From Archegozetes longisetosus (Eukaryota; Arthropoda; Arachnida; Sarcoptiformes; Trhypochthoniidae), in contig JAEMBT020000002.1 of the NCBI GenBank assembly GCA_018873245.2, forward strand, positions 1,556,001-1,620,000: a stretch of DNA of 64,000 nt. The letters are read 5' to 3'. The notes beneath the pieces were generated by a model, which was not told the origin of the DNA, searched no databases, and worked only from the letters and a program-made list of their open reading frames with translations. How positions within the stretch are numbered: the stretch's first letter is position 1; the number at the start of each line of letters is the position of its first letter. Shown in pieces: positions 12,057-25,091 of this stretch. The translations under genes were made by a program, and so were the position numbers.

Positions 12057-13796
12057 TTATTTTATTATCAATTCTGTTATAGATACCAATGTTGACATTA
12101 AAGTTCCAATAAAAAATAGGTAGAAAGCGCTTTGCAAATGAAATAAGGATAATATATGGGGTCCCCAATTCTCTTCTTCGCGATTATCAAAATTTTTTTT
12201 GTTGTAATTAGAAAGTCTTTTGCTTTCAGTGAGTTTCCAATAATCAGAAATACCTCCTTGTGTGATGTCAGAAATACTACATAACAATTTTTCAAAATTT
12301 ATTTTTAATAAAGTTTTTAAGATATGCAATAAAGGCATACAATTTGTTGAATTGGTTCTTATATTTAAATCCCTTTTGTAGTGCGATTGCCATAACATCG
12401 AGAAAAATAGCCGAGTCTAATGCCGGTGCTGGTAAATGAAACGATTTCTCGCCAAATCTAAGCATTGTGTAAGTCAAAAGATTTCTAGTTGCGATATAAG
12501 CATAAGCTTCAGGCGAATTTAACACTTTTTCTACACCAGTTTTAGGATCAGACACTGGTTGGATAAGTTGTCCTATTTCTCCAGTGATCCCAATTTGGGA
12601 GTTCTATACAAAGAACATAAAAGAGGGAATTTTAATTATCATTTCATAGATAAGCTTTGATTTGTTGTCAATTAAATAAATTTTTTCAATTCTAAAACAT
12701 AGTATAAATTGCTCAGAGCTTCAATAACAAATAATATGTAAACTATTGTTTTTTCATAAAATCTCAGAATATTCTTTAGAAATAACATCAAACGTTAGTT
12801 GTAATTTAATAATTTAGGTAGATTTTTGAAATCCAAAAGCTTTGATACCTTAATCGCATTGTAATAATAGGAAGTTTCAGGTGCAATCACTTGTATTCTA
12901 CCGTTTTTTTGTGCTTCCGCTAATTCTATTATTGTATCAATAGTTTTGACTTTCGATGGAATAGCTATTAATGAGTGAAGACCTACGTTATAACTAGTTA
13001 ACAATACAAGAGATGCAAAGAGCCAACAACACATTAATATTTTCAATGATCCAATGAATAATAAACTACGAGATAGGTGATATCTTAATGAATGAGTATT
13101 GGTACAATTATTCTTTAATCGAATAAAATATTGAGAGATAAGCCACTTATTGAATGTTATTAAAACAAACGCAATTATAATGCAAATCCAAATTGGATAT
13201 TCAAAAGGCTCCATAATTATAGTAATCTTCGGTTCTATTTTAGGAGATGAAGTCATGAATGACACAGAAGTTATAATATGTGGATTTGAAAAGTCAATAA
13301 CTTTTAATCGATCATTGGTTATGCTCAGACCACAAAAACCAAAGTCTGCTATCTATTAAATATAGAATAACCTAAATTTATTCGTGATGGTTAATCGAAA
13401 AACAATTATTCTTTAGAAAATAGCAAATGAATAGACTATTTTTGAATAAGAAGTATACTTTTGATACAATTTTTCCTATAATTCCAGTCCATGTCTTGTT
13501 GGGCAATTCTGTTCCCCAATCTCTGTTGCAGTTGACTATTTTGTAGGTAAAATTGAAATATTTACTCATTTCTTTTAACAATTTAGCTTCAAAGCCACCA
13601 TTCAACAGCCACGTATCATTACTAGAATTATACTCCATATTTACATAGGGAGGACTCTTAAGAATAAAAAGTTAATTTCTTAAACCTTAGGCAGAGTTGG
13701 TTGGGCCTAGAAATAATTTATAAGTTTTGAAAGAATACCAATAAAAGTAATTACCATTATAGTTGCAACACTAAGAAGTTCTCCTCGAAAATTCAT
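12057..13796 (-). CDS. Ionotropic receptor (IR), left-arm copy
   Basis: Mirror copy of the gene at 26534-28273, described there in detail. Exons on the minus strand are 13755-13796, 13468-13656, 12849-13352, 12341-12603 and 12057-12276, all with GT/AG junctions, encoding 405 residues. The coding sequences I compared with the right-arm copy give the same protein. Differences fall in introns, such as a T-run length change in the second intron (after exon 2) and another in the intron 12604-12848. It reads outward from the palindrome centre, downstream of the CAP gene on the same strand. Near-identity means expression or polymorphism data cannot easily separate the two loci. Confidence 0.85.
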
Positions 13797-14346
13797 TTTA
13801 AATTATGTATTCAATTATTGTTATTCTAAGCACAGAGGGCTTGTGCCAAATAATCAAAAGCTATTAAGAAAATTAATCAAAAAGTTTCGCTTCAGCTCAA
13901 TCATTTAGAGTAAAGGCGTGTCTCTCTAGTTATTTCAGTCTCAAGTGACATCCATAGTATACTTTTTCTACAAAAATTTCGTAATTTTTCTCTCTATCTT
14001 GTTATCTTCTTATCGATTTTCATTATGATTATGGAGTAATTCTTAATAAGTGTATAAATAATTGAGATAAAAGTCGATATTTCTCATATAAACATTTCTA
14101 CAAAGTTGTTTTGTACAAATCTTTAACACTTATGTTGATTGCTATCAATATCATTCACTACTGGAAAGTTGTTTTATTATAATTGAAATGCACAATGCCT
14201 TAACTTTATTGTTTTTTTTCGACAGGTAAAAAGCAGAAAAATATGGACGTCTACCAGGTATCAGGGCTCCCTTCGAGTATCAAATAATGGTCTGAATTAA
14301 GGATATAACAAAACACAGGAATCTTAAAGAATAGAATTCTCAAGTT

Positions 14347-14565
14347 ATAAATTTTATATCCAATTTGAACTTTCTGATAATACGAAATTCTTTTCTGGGG
14401 ATATGTTTGTTAAAAATTATTTAAAACTCATTAATGATTAACCTATACACATCATCAATGTTCGCAGCATTACCAATTAAACGGCTCCAATTTGTGTTAT
14501 ATAATTCACTATTTAACTTTTCTAATGAAGATGCATCGTAAACATATTTTTCAAAAGAATAGAAT
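14347..14565 (-). pseudogene. Non-LTR retrotransposon-like fragment, left-arm copy
   Basis: Mirror of 25766-25984. The minus strand reads LYNTNWSRLIGNAANIDDVY, ends in a stop after INEF, and continues one frame over with IFNKHIPRKEFRI. This arrangement (a W-containing helix, an acidic D-Y segment, then nK-hiP-k) is typical of the stretch between endonuclease and reverse transcriptase in LINE ORF2 proteins. The fragment is short, so the assignment is moderate. Confidence 0.45.
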
Positions 14566-14779
14566 TTCGTATGAGAACCGCTATATAAATACACTGATCT
14601 AGGTTGAAGTATGCACTAAAATTTGTGTGATGTTATCAAAGTCACCAAATTCATAGTTGAACGCAACGGGCTACGAGGGCGCAACTAAGAATATCGATAC
14701 AACTTTGTATGTCTCACTTTTCATCCTCTCACTTGATGAAAATATTAATTACTTTACTTTTCTTATATAATCTCCAGGT

Positions 14780-15239
14780 TTTTCATTCGAAATGGAGGAC
14801 TCAACTGAAACAAGTAATTGTCTATGGGATGAAAATTGGGACATATCTAGGGATTAAAAAAGGAGGGAAATAAAAGACAGGCCTAGACGCTTAAAAAGAA
14901 TCAAAACCGATGCAGGTATAGATATATATATTTTTATTAATCAAAATTTGATTGACATTTTTTTCTTTCACGACTTTTGAGCCATTCTTTTGATTCGCGC
15001 AACAAGTTAGCTGAAGAGCAGGCCAAAAAAGCGGCGAAAAAGAGGCGCAAGATAGCACGTTTGATGAAGGAAATCATGTCTTTAAAAGACTTTAAAAACA
15101 ATTCTATTCTCAGGGAGAAAATCGAACGCGAAAAATCTGGCTCCATTATTATCAATTACAGTCATTTGCAGTTTACCATCGACCATCAACTTACACTCGA
15201 TAAAGTTTAATAAAGTACGATTTATGAAGACTTCATTTG
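14780..15239 (+). other. Possible small coding remnants of unknown identity
   Basis: On the plus strand 14792-14855 reads MEDSTETSNCLWDENWDISR before a stop. Bases 14977-15210 hold a 77-codon frame that is strongly basic and alanine/lysine-rich (KLAEEQAKKAAKKRRKIARL), suggesting a coiled coil. A GTATAG donor lies at 14917, but a join to the second frame could not be established. The right-arm mirror has one amino-acid change (I to S). No family recognised; the 8-bp-duplication transposon begins immediately after. Confidence 0.25.
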
Positions 15240-16010
15240 GGTTTAGCGTCAAAATAACGCAGCAATAATAACGCTGACAAAAATAACGCCAAATCAAAAT
15301 AACGCCAATATAAAATAACACCAACGAAAATTACACAACAATAATAATTTTTATAGATTTTTAAAGCGTTTTTAATAAGATGTATTGCTTACAATATTGG
15401 TATTAATTTATATTACGCGAGTAATTTCACATATCTTTAACCTATAAATTTAAATTGTACTCCTTACGACAAAAAAACTCATGGCATATTTTAAGAATTA
15501 AATTTTCCGATCTAAACCCGATTCAACACTTGTGAGGAATAAAATAAGATATTGTTGAGAAAGAAGAACCGAAAAAATTTTAACTGTGGGTTGCGAAAAT
15601 AAACCAAATACGAGACAATTTATAATTAGAGGTATAGGAGTCATTTAACAAAAGTACGAAAGAACGAATTGAAAAGCGTATAGCCGCAGAGGGAAATCGA
15701 ACTCAATTGTTATTTCTTTATAGTTGTAATAATTTGAATCAAATGCTTTCTTGTGATAAATTTGAGGCCAAAATATTGTAATTTTCATTAAAAACGGTAC
15801 GCTTACTTTTTCCAGATTTTTCTGTCGCGAGGTATATTTACAATACTTATTATTTTTACATATTTATGCTAAACATTAATGTGTGCGATATTTTTATAAC
15901 TTTCAATGAATTAGGAGTTCATACTCATGTATAAACTATATTTAAATACTATTTTCTTGCGCTATTTTTGCTAGTATCATTTTGTATTGGCGTTATTCTG
16001 ACGCGATGCG
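15240..16010. mobile_element. DNA transposon with 8-bp target duplication, left-arm copy
   Basis: Flanked by the direct repeat TTCATTTG (15232-15239 and 16011-16018). Six bases inside each duplication the ends share GCGTCA, and further in AATAACGC units recur in opposite orientation at the two ends (15246-15340 and 15960-16000). The interior near 15513-15690 keeps remnants resembling a Tc1-type transposase C-terminus: SDLNPIQHL, a stop, GIK, and later ESFNKSTKERIEKRIAAEG. An 8-bp duplication does not fit Tc1/mariner (TA), so that piece may be nested or captured. The organisation matches the element at 58317-58858. Confidence 0.75.
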
Positions 16011-16018
16011 TTCATTTG

Positions 16019-16850
16019 TAGAGTAAATAAATATAAAGTTGACTAAAGTTTAGTCAAATTAAAGGTATTTTGATAGGCGCATTCGATTCATGTTACTTTT
16101 CGTACTTCCAATGCATTAATAATATCTTCACGCTATTTTTATCTTCGAGATGTTTATTGAGTAATTTAATTTACTTTTAAATTGCTCTAATATCTATTAG
16201 AAACATTTCTATTAATTAATCGGTATTTAATCTCTAAAATTTTGCTTTTGTTTTAATTTTTGGATATATTTGTTTTCCACAATTCGTAAGTGAAATAATA
16301 TTTGCCACAAAATTGAACATTACCAATTATAAAATTATTAATTGCTTGCAATGAGGTGAAGAGAAAGATATGTGCACAATCTTATAATATTGCATTAAGA
16401 ATTTGTCTATTGTAAGGTTATTACGACAAGTAAATTTCATTATTATTAGCATAGAAAATCTGCCGTTAATTAGGAGCTGGTTACTTATAGTAGAAGTTGG
16501 CTTTACGAAGGTTACCTATAATGAGTTTACACTGTAATTAATAATCTTTTTTGATGAGTAGTATTTTGCTGAGAGTCTTATTAACTATTTTGAAGTAAAA
16601 TAATTTTAATCTTATCAATGAAGACTTTGACTGAACTTTGGCATGAAAAATACAGTCTATCTTCAGCTTTTATCTCGGAAAAATATCACTTGGATATGTT
16701 ATTTGTAAAAAATTAAATCAATGAATTTTCCCCTACAAGCAGTAATTTTTAAGCAATTAGTAACCACTGTATAATATTTCAGAAGTTTGTTATTTTATTA
16801 AAATCCGATTCAAAGAATAATTATTCAATAATTTTTGTTTTATACTCGTT
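16019..16850. other. Arm sequence 3' of CAP gene, no gene recognised
   Basis: AT-rich, presumably containing the 3' untranslated region of the CAP gene. The mirror is 23480-24312. A visible arm difference is GAGAAAGA here versus GGGGGAAAGA in the mirror, near 16371. Confidence 0.4.
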
Positions 16851-18768
16851 TTAAACTCTTCTAAGAACATTTTGCGCAAATTGTCCTTGGTAATTTCCGG
16901 GAGGACTATAATTACAATTCACATAAGTTTCGTACCAACTACCTCCTTGACCACCACAACGAGCACATCCGAGACTAGTTGTCGATTTCCACACAAGTTG
17001 AGTGAAATGTCCAGTCGCTGAACTGAAGCCAGGATTGTTGAAATTATACTTACTTATTTCGCTGTACCTGGAATATAGAAGAAAATACGAGATCTTATTC
17101 AAAATTTGTTATTGCTACAAAGCATTAAAATTCAAATATTGTCGGAAAAATTTCAAACAAACAGAAGGCGAAATAGACAATGAGGAGTTATGCATAAACG
17201 ACATCCTTATGTAGAAAAGAAATCCTAACAAGCCAACTAATGCACATTTGTGATAAAATTAAACACTACAGAATCTGTGAAGACGCGGACTAGAGTTGGG
17301 TGAGGCGGAATTAAGTCTCGATGTTGTCAGAGTGTTATTGATTCACAGATTCTAACTTAAAGTTTATCAATGAGAGTAATAGGCGATTGTTTTATAAATT
17401 TCATTTCTAACCATGATTTGGCTGCAGCGCTTCCCGTATAGAGAGTAGGATTGGAATTAGCTCCCCAATAAAGATTTTCTCCGTAGCCCTCTTTGAGACC
17501 AGCATGTCCGTGATTCAAAGCCTCATATTGCGAGATCAGTTGACAACGAGATTTAGCATAATCTACAATCTGATTTTTAAAAAATAAAATCATCACATAT
17601 TCAAGAGAATTTATTGACTCTAGTAGGGTTACCACCTTACGCTCCTAAAAATTATCGAGACAAAACTGCAAATGCATATTTGCATAATTGCTCTTATATC
17701 ATTTTTCAAGTTTTGGAACTTAAACACTAAATCTTTAGGCTCATTCGTCAGAGCAAATTATGCAAACAGAATGTTATTATTGTTGTCTTGACAGACATAA
17801 TCAAATGATCTTTTAAAAAATCATTATTAATTTACTGCTTATCTAAAATTTCACCATTGAAGTCATCGTAAATGCTAAGAGTTTACTTAAAATTGAAAAT
17901 AAAATTGAGATAAGAGCAAAAGGAGTAAAATCCAAATGAGATTCTAATTGAAAACGACCCATTGATCTCGAGTCAAAAGTAACTGTTAAAAATATTGAGA
18001 TAAAATATCATATCTTGAGAGGCGGTAACCCATTTTTTAATTAACCCATCACGAATGTTTATGCATTATCGAAATCGATTAATTCATGTAGAATTCACGA
18101 ATGTTTCAATTTTCTTACGAGTTGTAGGTATATAGCTAGAAAAGTTAAGAATTCGATTTTTTCGTTCATTGAAGATCTATATATTAAAACTCTTAATTCG
18201 TCTAGTCTTTCTTTGACTAGTTCTAATTATTACACGAGTTTTTTATCGTTACCGTTGTATTCAGAACATAGTAAAACCTAGTTTTACCACATTTTATTCA
18301 TGGAAACATGGCCGCTGACAACTTACTAAATCGTAAAGTTTGTTTCACCCTATTGTTAACTGAAATTGAATCTTTAATTATTAATGTATATTAACTTTCG
18401 AGAAAGGTGTAATTTTAGGCATCTATTCAAATCGTAAACGTTCTAACAATGAATAAAGGAATAATGCATAACACTCGGCTTTAGTGTAACATAAGAATCA
18501 TAGTATAGATTATAGTGAAATTTAGATTTCTTACGCTCTGGTCAATTTTAAGAGGTGGGGCATTATGCAGCGCTCTCAATTCATTATGCGCCTGAAGTAT
18601 ATCGTTTAAGAAGTTATCATCGGTATGATCTGGCAATGGGTTACGAGCCCAGCAAACTAAAAAAAATTTGATTTAATATTTAGTAAAAAAACAAATATTA
18701 GCAATGATTATTTTTATTCATAACTCACTTGCTATTGAAGCCAGTAAGAGAATTAGTTGGAATTTCAT
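16851..18768 (-). CDS. Secreted CAP-superfamily protein, left-arm copy
   Basis: Mirror copy of the gene at 21562-23479, described there. Minus-strand exons are 18729-18768, 18535-18656, 17412-17569 and 16851-17067, giving 178 residues with GT/AG junctions. It reads outward from the palindrome centre. It is arranged head to head with its right-arm twin, with about 2.8 kb of palindromic DNA and spacer between the two start codons. The third intron contains an 85-bp GC-richer insert with 12-bp perfect terminal inverted repeats (AGAATCTGTGAA), also present in the other arm. Confidence 0.88.
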
Positions 18769-20094
18769 TTTTCTCGATGAAATTGTATCGTTAAGTTTAT
18801 AATGAATAATGTTGTGAAAAATTCTGAGAATTTATAGCTCAGAAAAATCTAACATTTGTCTTGATTCCCAATTAAGAAATGAGTTAAAACTATTTTAATC
18901 AATTTTGTTGGTTCTTTTTAAAATTATCAGAATTCGTGAGAATCAAGATCAATGATATAAATAATACAAGGCTAAACAAATCCACTCAAATTCCAAATGC
19001 TATCCTAAGTTCAATGTTCTGTCCTTGATATTTGACTTTAATTTCTATAGAAATTTACCTTTTTTTTAAAAAAACTAACTGAATTTATTGGCATTTAAAG
19101 CACTGTTTTCTCGAGTCATCATAACATGATAAAGCTTACTAATAGAAAAAATTGGCAGCATTTTGTGGAAGTCTCATAATAGAAGTATGGTTTGAAATAG
19201 TGCTGAACTAATTCTTTGAAAAGTCTAAAACTTGAATTTTGCCCACAATGTCTCAAATTTGGCTTCATATTTCTTGTGATTTTCTATTTTATTTGCATAA
19301 ATTGATATCGTTTAACAAAACGAAGTCTCATGTGAAAAATAAACTTATCATGTTGAGAACTACATCAAATATTTTCCATGCCCAACAGCATAAATAAACA
19401 TATTGAATTAGTTCTGATTAATAATATAATTCTAAAAATCTTCCATAGTTTGAGTCCAAAATTGTTCAAAATTTCGTCAATGAAAATAAAGTAAATGCTT
19501 AGCTATTTTCTGTCGTTACGGAATAAGAATATTATCTAGTCGGTTCAAAGTCTTGTTAATTTCATATCTCAAAAACTATTAAGACGAAATATGAAATTTG
19601 ATCATTATAAAATATCGTGAGACCAAAAACAGATATTTGTTTTTGATCTCACGGTATTAGTTATATTTATGTGTTTTTTCAGTATTTTGTCCCTCTTCAA
19701 GTATTAATTGATAACATTCAGTTATAGGGCAGAATTGTTTGTGACTTCTTTTTCTTAGGGATCTAAAGAAAATTTTCTAGAAACAAAATCAATCAGGTCA
19801 TCAAAATATTATCAATTAGTTGTTGGTCAGTTAATGACTAACAATAGACATTTCCAGTGAATATTTTATTATTGCACCAATATCTCGAACTATATAAAGG
19901 AGTAATGAGATTCTAGTTCTTTATTTCCTAAACCTTGATCAAAGAGTGAACTTTGAAAGTCGCTAGCTCAATAAGATAACTTAAACCTATTAATCAGTAT
20001 TCTTCACGAGTCGAGTCCGTGTAAGACTCAAATATATTTGAAAGATTTGAATCTAAATTAAGTCAGAAAAATCTTCTGAAATTTTCTAATAACC
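18769..20094. other. Inner palindrome arm, presumed CAP promoter region
   Basis: No open frame of interest. It precedes the CAP gene start, so promoter elements are expected but none could be assigned. A short snapback hairpin is visible at 19616-19653: two 17-nt arms (CGTGAGACCAAAAACA and its complement) with one mismatch and a 5-nt loop. The same structure recurs in the mirror arm. Confidence 0.4.
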
Positions 20095-20238
20095 AGTCAT
20101 TTCTTAATCAGTATTTCAAATGAAAAAATATAAGATCAAGTTTAGTAAGATAAACAAGTAAAAAGAATGGAGAAGAATTGTGCCAATTCATTTTAGTACT
20201 GTACTAGATCTTTTTCCAATTTTTCATAAGTTTCTAAT
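20095..20238. other. Unique spacer at the palindrome centre (144 bp)
   Basis: Sequence between the end of the left arm (GGTTATTAG inverted) and the start of the right arm at 20239. It is not self-complementary and has no coding frame. A unique spacer argues against a simple folded-back read, because a missed hairpin adapter would normally give little or no spacer. Confidence 0.85.
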
Positions 20239-21561
20239 GGTTATTAGAAAATTTCAGAAGATTTTTCTGACTTAATTTAGATTCAAATCTTTCAAATATA
20301 TTTGAGTCTTACACGGACTCGACTCGTGAAGAATACTGATTAATAGGTTTAAGTTATCTTATTGAGCTAGCGACTTTCAAAGTTCACTCTTTGATCAAGG
20401 TTTAGGAAATAAAGAACTAGAATCTCATTACTCCTTTATATAGTTCGAGATATTGGTGCAATAATAAAATATTCACTGGAAATGTCTATTGTTAGTCATT
20501 AACTGACCAACAACTAATTGATAATATTTTGATGACCTGATTGATTTTGTTTCTAGAAAATTTTCTTTAGATCCCTAAGAAAAAGAAGTCACAAACAATT
20601 CTGCCCTATAACTGAATGTTATCAATTAATACTTGAAGAGGGACAAAATACTGAAAAAACACATAAATATAACTAATACCGTGAGATCAAAAACAAATAT
20701 CTGCTTTTGGTCTCACGATATTTTATAATGATCAAATTTCATATTTCGTCTTAATAGTTTTTGAGATATGAAATTAACAAGACTTTGAACCGACTAGATA
20801 ATATTCTTATTCCGTAACGACAGAAAATAGCTAAGCATTTACTTTATTTTCATTGACGAAATTTTGAACAATTTTGGACTCAAACTATGGAAGATTTTTA
20901 GAATTATATTATTAATCAGAACTAATTCAATATGTTTATTTATGCTGTTGGGCATGGAAAATATTTGATGTAGTTCTCAACATGATAAGTTTATTTTTCA
21001 CATGAGACTTCGTTTTGTTAAACGATATCAATTTATGCAAATAAAATAGAAAATCACAAGAAATATGAAGCCAAATTTGAGACATTGTGGGCAAAATTCA
21101 AGTTTTAGACTTTTCAAAGAATTAGTTCAGCACTATTTCAAACCATACTTCTATTATGAGACTTCCACAAAATGCTGCCAATTTTTTCTATTAGTAAGCT
21201 TTATCATGTTATGATGACTCGAGAAAACAGTGCTTTAAATGCCAATAAATTCAGTTAGTTTTTTAAAAAAGGTAAATTTCTATAGAAATTAAAGTCAAAT
21301 ATCAAGGACAGAACATTGAACTTAGGATAGCATTTGGAATTTGAGTGGATTTGTTTAGCCTTGTATTATTTATATCATTGATCTTGATTCTCACGAATTC
21401 TGATAATTTTAAAAAGAACCAACAAAATTGATTAAAATAGTTTTAACTCATTTCTTAATTGGGAATCAAGACAAATGTTAGATTTTTCTGAGCTATAAAT
21501 TCTCAGAATTTTTCACAACATTATTCATTATAAACTTAACGATACAATTTCATCGAGAAAA

Positions 21562-23479
21562 ATGAAATTCCAACTAATTCTCTTACTGGCTTCAATAGCA
21601 AGTGAGTTATGAATAAAAATAATCATTGCTAATATTTGTTTTTTACTAAATATTAAATCAAATTTTTTTTAGTTTGCTGGGCTCGTAACCCATTGCCAGA
21701 TCATACCGATGATAACTTCTTAAACGATATACTTCAGGCGCATAATGAATTGAGAGCGCTGCATAATGCCCCACCTCTTAAAATTGACCAGAGCGTAAGA
21801 AATCTAAATTTCACTATAATCTATACTATGATTCTTATGTTACACTAAAGCCGAGTGTTATGCATTATTCCTTTATTCATTGTTAGAACGTTTACGATTT
21901 GAATAGATGCCTAAAATTACACCTTTCTCGAAAGTTAATATACATTAATAATTAAAGATTCAATTTCAGTTAACAATAGGGTGAAACAAACTTTACGATT
22001 TAGTAAGTTGTCAGCGGCCATGTTTCCATGAATAAAATGTGGTAAAACTAGGTTTTACTATGTTCTGAATACAACGGTAACGATAAAAAACTCGTGTAAT
22101 AATTAGAACTAGTCAAAGAAAGACTAGACGAATTAAGAGTTTTAATATATAGATCTTCAATGAACGAAAAAATCGAATTCTTAACTTTTCTAGCTATATA
22201 CCTACAACTCGTAAGAAAATTGAAACATTCGTGAATTCTACATGAATTAATCGATTTCGATAATGCATAAACATTCGTGATGGGTTAATTAAAAAATGGG
22301 TTACCGCCTCTCAAGATATGATATTTTATCTCAATATTTTTAACAGTTACTTTTGACTCGAGATCAATGGGTCGTTTTCAATTAGAATCTCATTTGGATT
22401 TTACTCCTTTTGCTCTTATCTCAATTTTATTTTCAATTTTAAGTAAACTCTTAGCATTTACGATGACTTCAATGGTGAAATTTTAGATAAGCAGTAAATT
22501 AATAATGATTTTTTTAAAAGATCATTTGATTATGTCTGTCAAGACAACAATAATAACATTCTGTTTGCATAATTTGCTCTGACGAATGAGCCTAAAGATT
22601 TAGTGTTTAAGTTCCAAAACTTGAAAAATGATATAAGAGCAATTATGCAAATATGCATTTGCAGTTTTGTCTCGATAATTTTTAGGAGCGTAAGGTGGTA
22701 ACCCTACTAGAGTCAATAAATTCTCTTGAATATGTGATGATTTTATTTTTTAAAAATCAGATTGTAGATTATGCTAAATCTCGTTGTCAACTGATCTCGC
22801 AATATGAGGCTTTGAATCACGGACATGCTGGTCTCAAAGAGGGCTACGGAGAAAATCTTTATTGGGGAGCTAATTCCAATCCTACTCTCTATACGGGAAG
22901 CGCTGCAGCCAAATCATGGTTAGAAATGAAATTTATAAAACAATCGCCTATTACTCTCATTGATAAACTTTAAGTTAGAATCTGTGAATCAATAACACTC
23001 TGACAACATCGAGACTTAATTCCGCCTCACCCAACTCTAGTCCGCGTCTTCACAGATTCTGTAGTGTTTAATTTTATCACAAATGTGCATTAGTTGGCTT
23101 GTTAGGATTTCTTTTCTACATAAGGATGTCGTTTATGCATAACTCCTCATTGTCTATTTCGCCTTCTGTTTGTTTGAAATTTTTCCGACAATATTTGAAT
23201 TTTAATGCTTTGTAGCAATAACAAATTTTGAATAAGATCTCGTATTTTCTTCTATATTCCAGGTACAGCGAAATAAGTAAGTATAATTTCAACAATCCTG
23301 GCTTCAGTTCAGCGACTGGACATTTCACTCAACTTGTGTGGAAATCGACAACTAGTCTCGGATGTGCTCGTTGTGGTGGTCAAGGAGGTAGTTGGTACGA
23401 AACTTATGTGAATTGTAATTATAGTCCTCCCGGAAATTACCAAGGACAATTTGCGCAAAATGTTCTTAGAAGAGTTTAA
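21562..23479 (+). CDS. Secreted CAP-superfamily (CRISP/antigen 5/PR-1) protein, right-arm copy
   Basis: Exons are 21562-21601, 21673-21794, 22761-22918 and 23263-23479, with intron phases 1, 0 and 2, giving 178 residues. Residues 1-17 are a signal peptide, so the product is extracellular. The CAP domain follows: HNELRALHNAPPL (37-49), GYGENLYWG (82-90), SWYSEI (106-111), GHFTQLVW (126-133) and CNYSPPGN (158-165). The usual four cavity residues are present as H44, E85, E110 and H127. There is no C-terminal cysteine-rich extension, so it is a minimal single-domain CAP protein, nearest in layout to GAPR-1/PR-1-like forms but secreted. CAP proteins in arthropods include salivary and venom-type allergens and sterol binders; the role here is unknown. 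The splice sites give an uninterrupted CAP fold, which supports the model. Confidence 0.9.
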
Positions 23480-24320
23480 AACGAGTATAAAACAAAAATT
23501 ATTGAATAATTATTCTTTGAATCGGATTTTAATAAAATAACAAACTTCTGAAATATTATACAGTGGTTACTAATTGCTTAAAAATTACTGCTTGTAGGGG
23601 AAAATTCATTGATTTAATTTTTTACAAATAACATATCCAAGTGATATTTTTCCGAGATAAAAGCTGAAGATAGACTGTATTTTTCATGCCAAAGTTCAGT
23701 CAAAGTCTTCATTGATAAGATTAAAATTATTTTACTTCAAAATAGTTAATAAGACTCTCAGCAAAATACTACTCATCAAAAAGATTATTAATTACAGTGT
23801 AAACTCATTATAGGTAACCTTCGTAAAGCCAACTTCTACTATAAGTAACCAGCTCCTAATTAACGGCAGATTTTCTATGCTAATAATAATGAAATTTACT
23901 TGTCGTAATAACCTTACAATAGACAAATTCTTAATGCAATATTATAAGATTGTGCACATATCTTTCCCCCTTCACCTCATTGCAAGCAATTAATAATTTT
24001 ATAATTGGTAATGTTCAATTTTGTGGCAAATATTATTTCACTTACGAATTGTGGACAACAAATATATCCAAAAATTAAAACAAAAGCAAAATTTTAGAGA
24101 TTAAATACCGATTAATTAATAGAAATGTTTCTAATAGATATTAGAGCAATTTAAAAGTAAATTAAATTACTCAATAAACATCTCGAAGATAAAAATAGCG
24201 TGAAGATATTATTAATGCATTGGAAGTACGAAAAGTAACATGAATCGAATGCGCCTATCAAAATACCTTTAATTTGACTAAACTTTAGTCAACTTTATAT
24301 TTATTTACTCTACAAATGAA

Positions 24321-25091
24321 CGCATCGCGTCAGAATAACGCCAATACAAAATGATACTAGCAAAAATAGCGCAAGAAAATAGTATTTAAATATAGTTTAT
24401 ACATGAGTATGAACTCCTAATTCATTGAAAGTTATAAAAATATCGCACACATTAATGTTTAGCATAAATATGTAAAAATAATAAGTATTGTAAATATACC
24501 TCGCGACAGAAAAATCTGGAAAAAGTAAGCGTACCGTTTTTAATGAAAATTACAATATTTTGGCCTCAAATTTATCACAAGAAAGCATTTGATTCAAATT
24601 ATTACAACTATAAAGAAATAACAATTGAGTTCGATTTCCCTCTGCGGCTATACGCTTTTCAATTCGTTCTTTCGTACTTTTGTTAAATGACTCCTATACC
24701 TCTAATTATAAATTGTCTCGTATTTGGTTTATTTTCGCAACCCACAGTTAAAATTTTTTCGGTTCTTCTTTCTCAACAATATCTTATTTTATTCCTCACA
24801 AGTGTTGAATCGGGTTTAGATCGGAAAATTTAATTCTTAAAATATGCCATGAGTTTTTTTGTCGTAAGGAGTACAATTTAAATTTATAGGTTAAAGATAT
24901 GTGAAATTACTCGCGTAATATAAATTAATACCAATATTGTAAGCAATACATCTTATTAAAAACGCTTTAAAAATCTATAAAAATTATTATTGTTGTGTCA
25001 TTTTCGTTGGTGTTATTTTATATTGGCGTTATTTTGATTTGGCGTTATTTTTGTCAGCGTTATTATTGCTGCGTTATTTTGACGCTAAACC
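24321..25091. mobile_element. DNA transposon with 8-bp target duplication, right-arm copy
   Basis: Mirror of 15240-16010, flanked by CAAATGAA (24313-24320 and 25092-25099). Since the same insertion with the same duplication sits at the mirrored site, the transposon was present before the inverted duplication formed. Confidence 0.75.

Larger units (their letters stand above)
10512..20094. repeat. Left arm of giant palindrome (about 9.58 kb)
   Basis: The reverse complement of this arm reproduces 20239-29818. Paired coordinates sum to 40329-40333 throughout, so the only shifts are single-base indels. Examples are a five- versus six-T run opposite 26933, CC versus C near 10566, and a small GA-to-GGG change near 16371. 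All genes and transposons in the arm are shared. The outer end falls inside a transposase gene. Mismatches are more frequent near the outer end, around 10530-10570. Confidence 0.95.

Noticed and set aside
14792-14855. LWDENWD motif as a DSS1/SEM1 proteasome subunit
   Set aside because: Only a few acidic/tryptophan residues resemble it, the rest of the protein is absent and a stop follows at once.
15240-15345. AATAACGC units as a minisatellite or CRISPR-like array
   Set aside because: The units are degenerate, have no unique spacers, and occur inverted at the other end of a transposon with an 8-bp duplication.
19616-19653. Short perfect-looking hairpin as a microRNA precursor
   Set aside because: The arms are only 17 nt with a 5-nt loop, too short for a typical precursor; kept only as a structural note.
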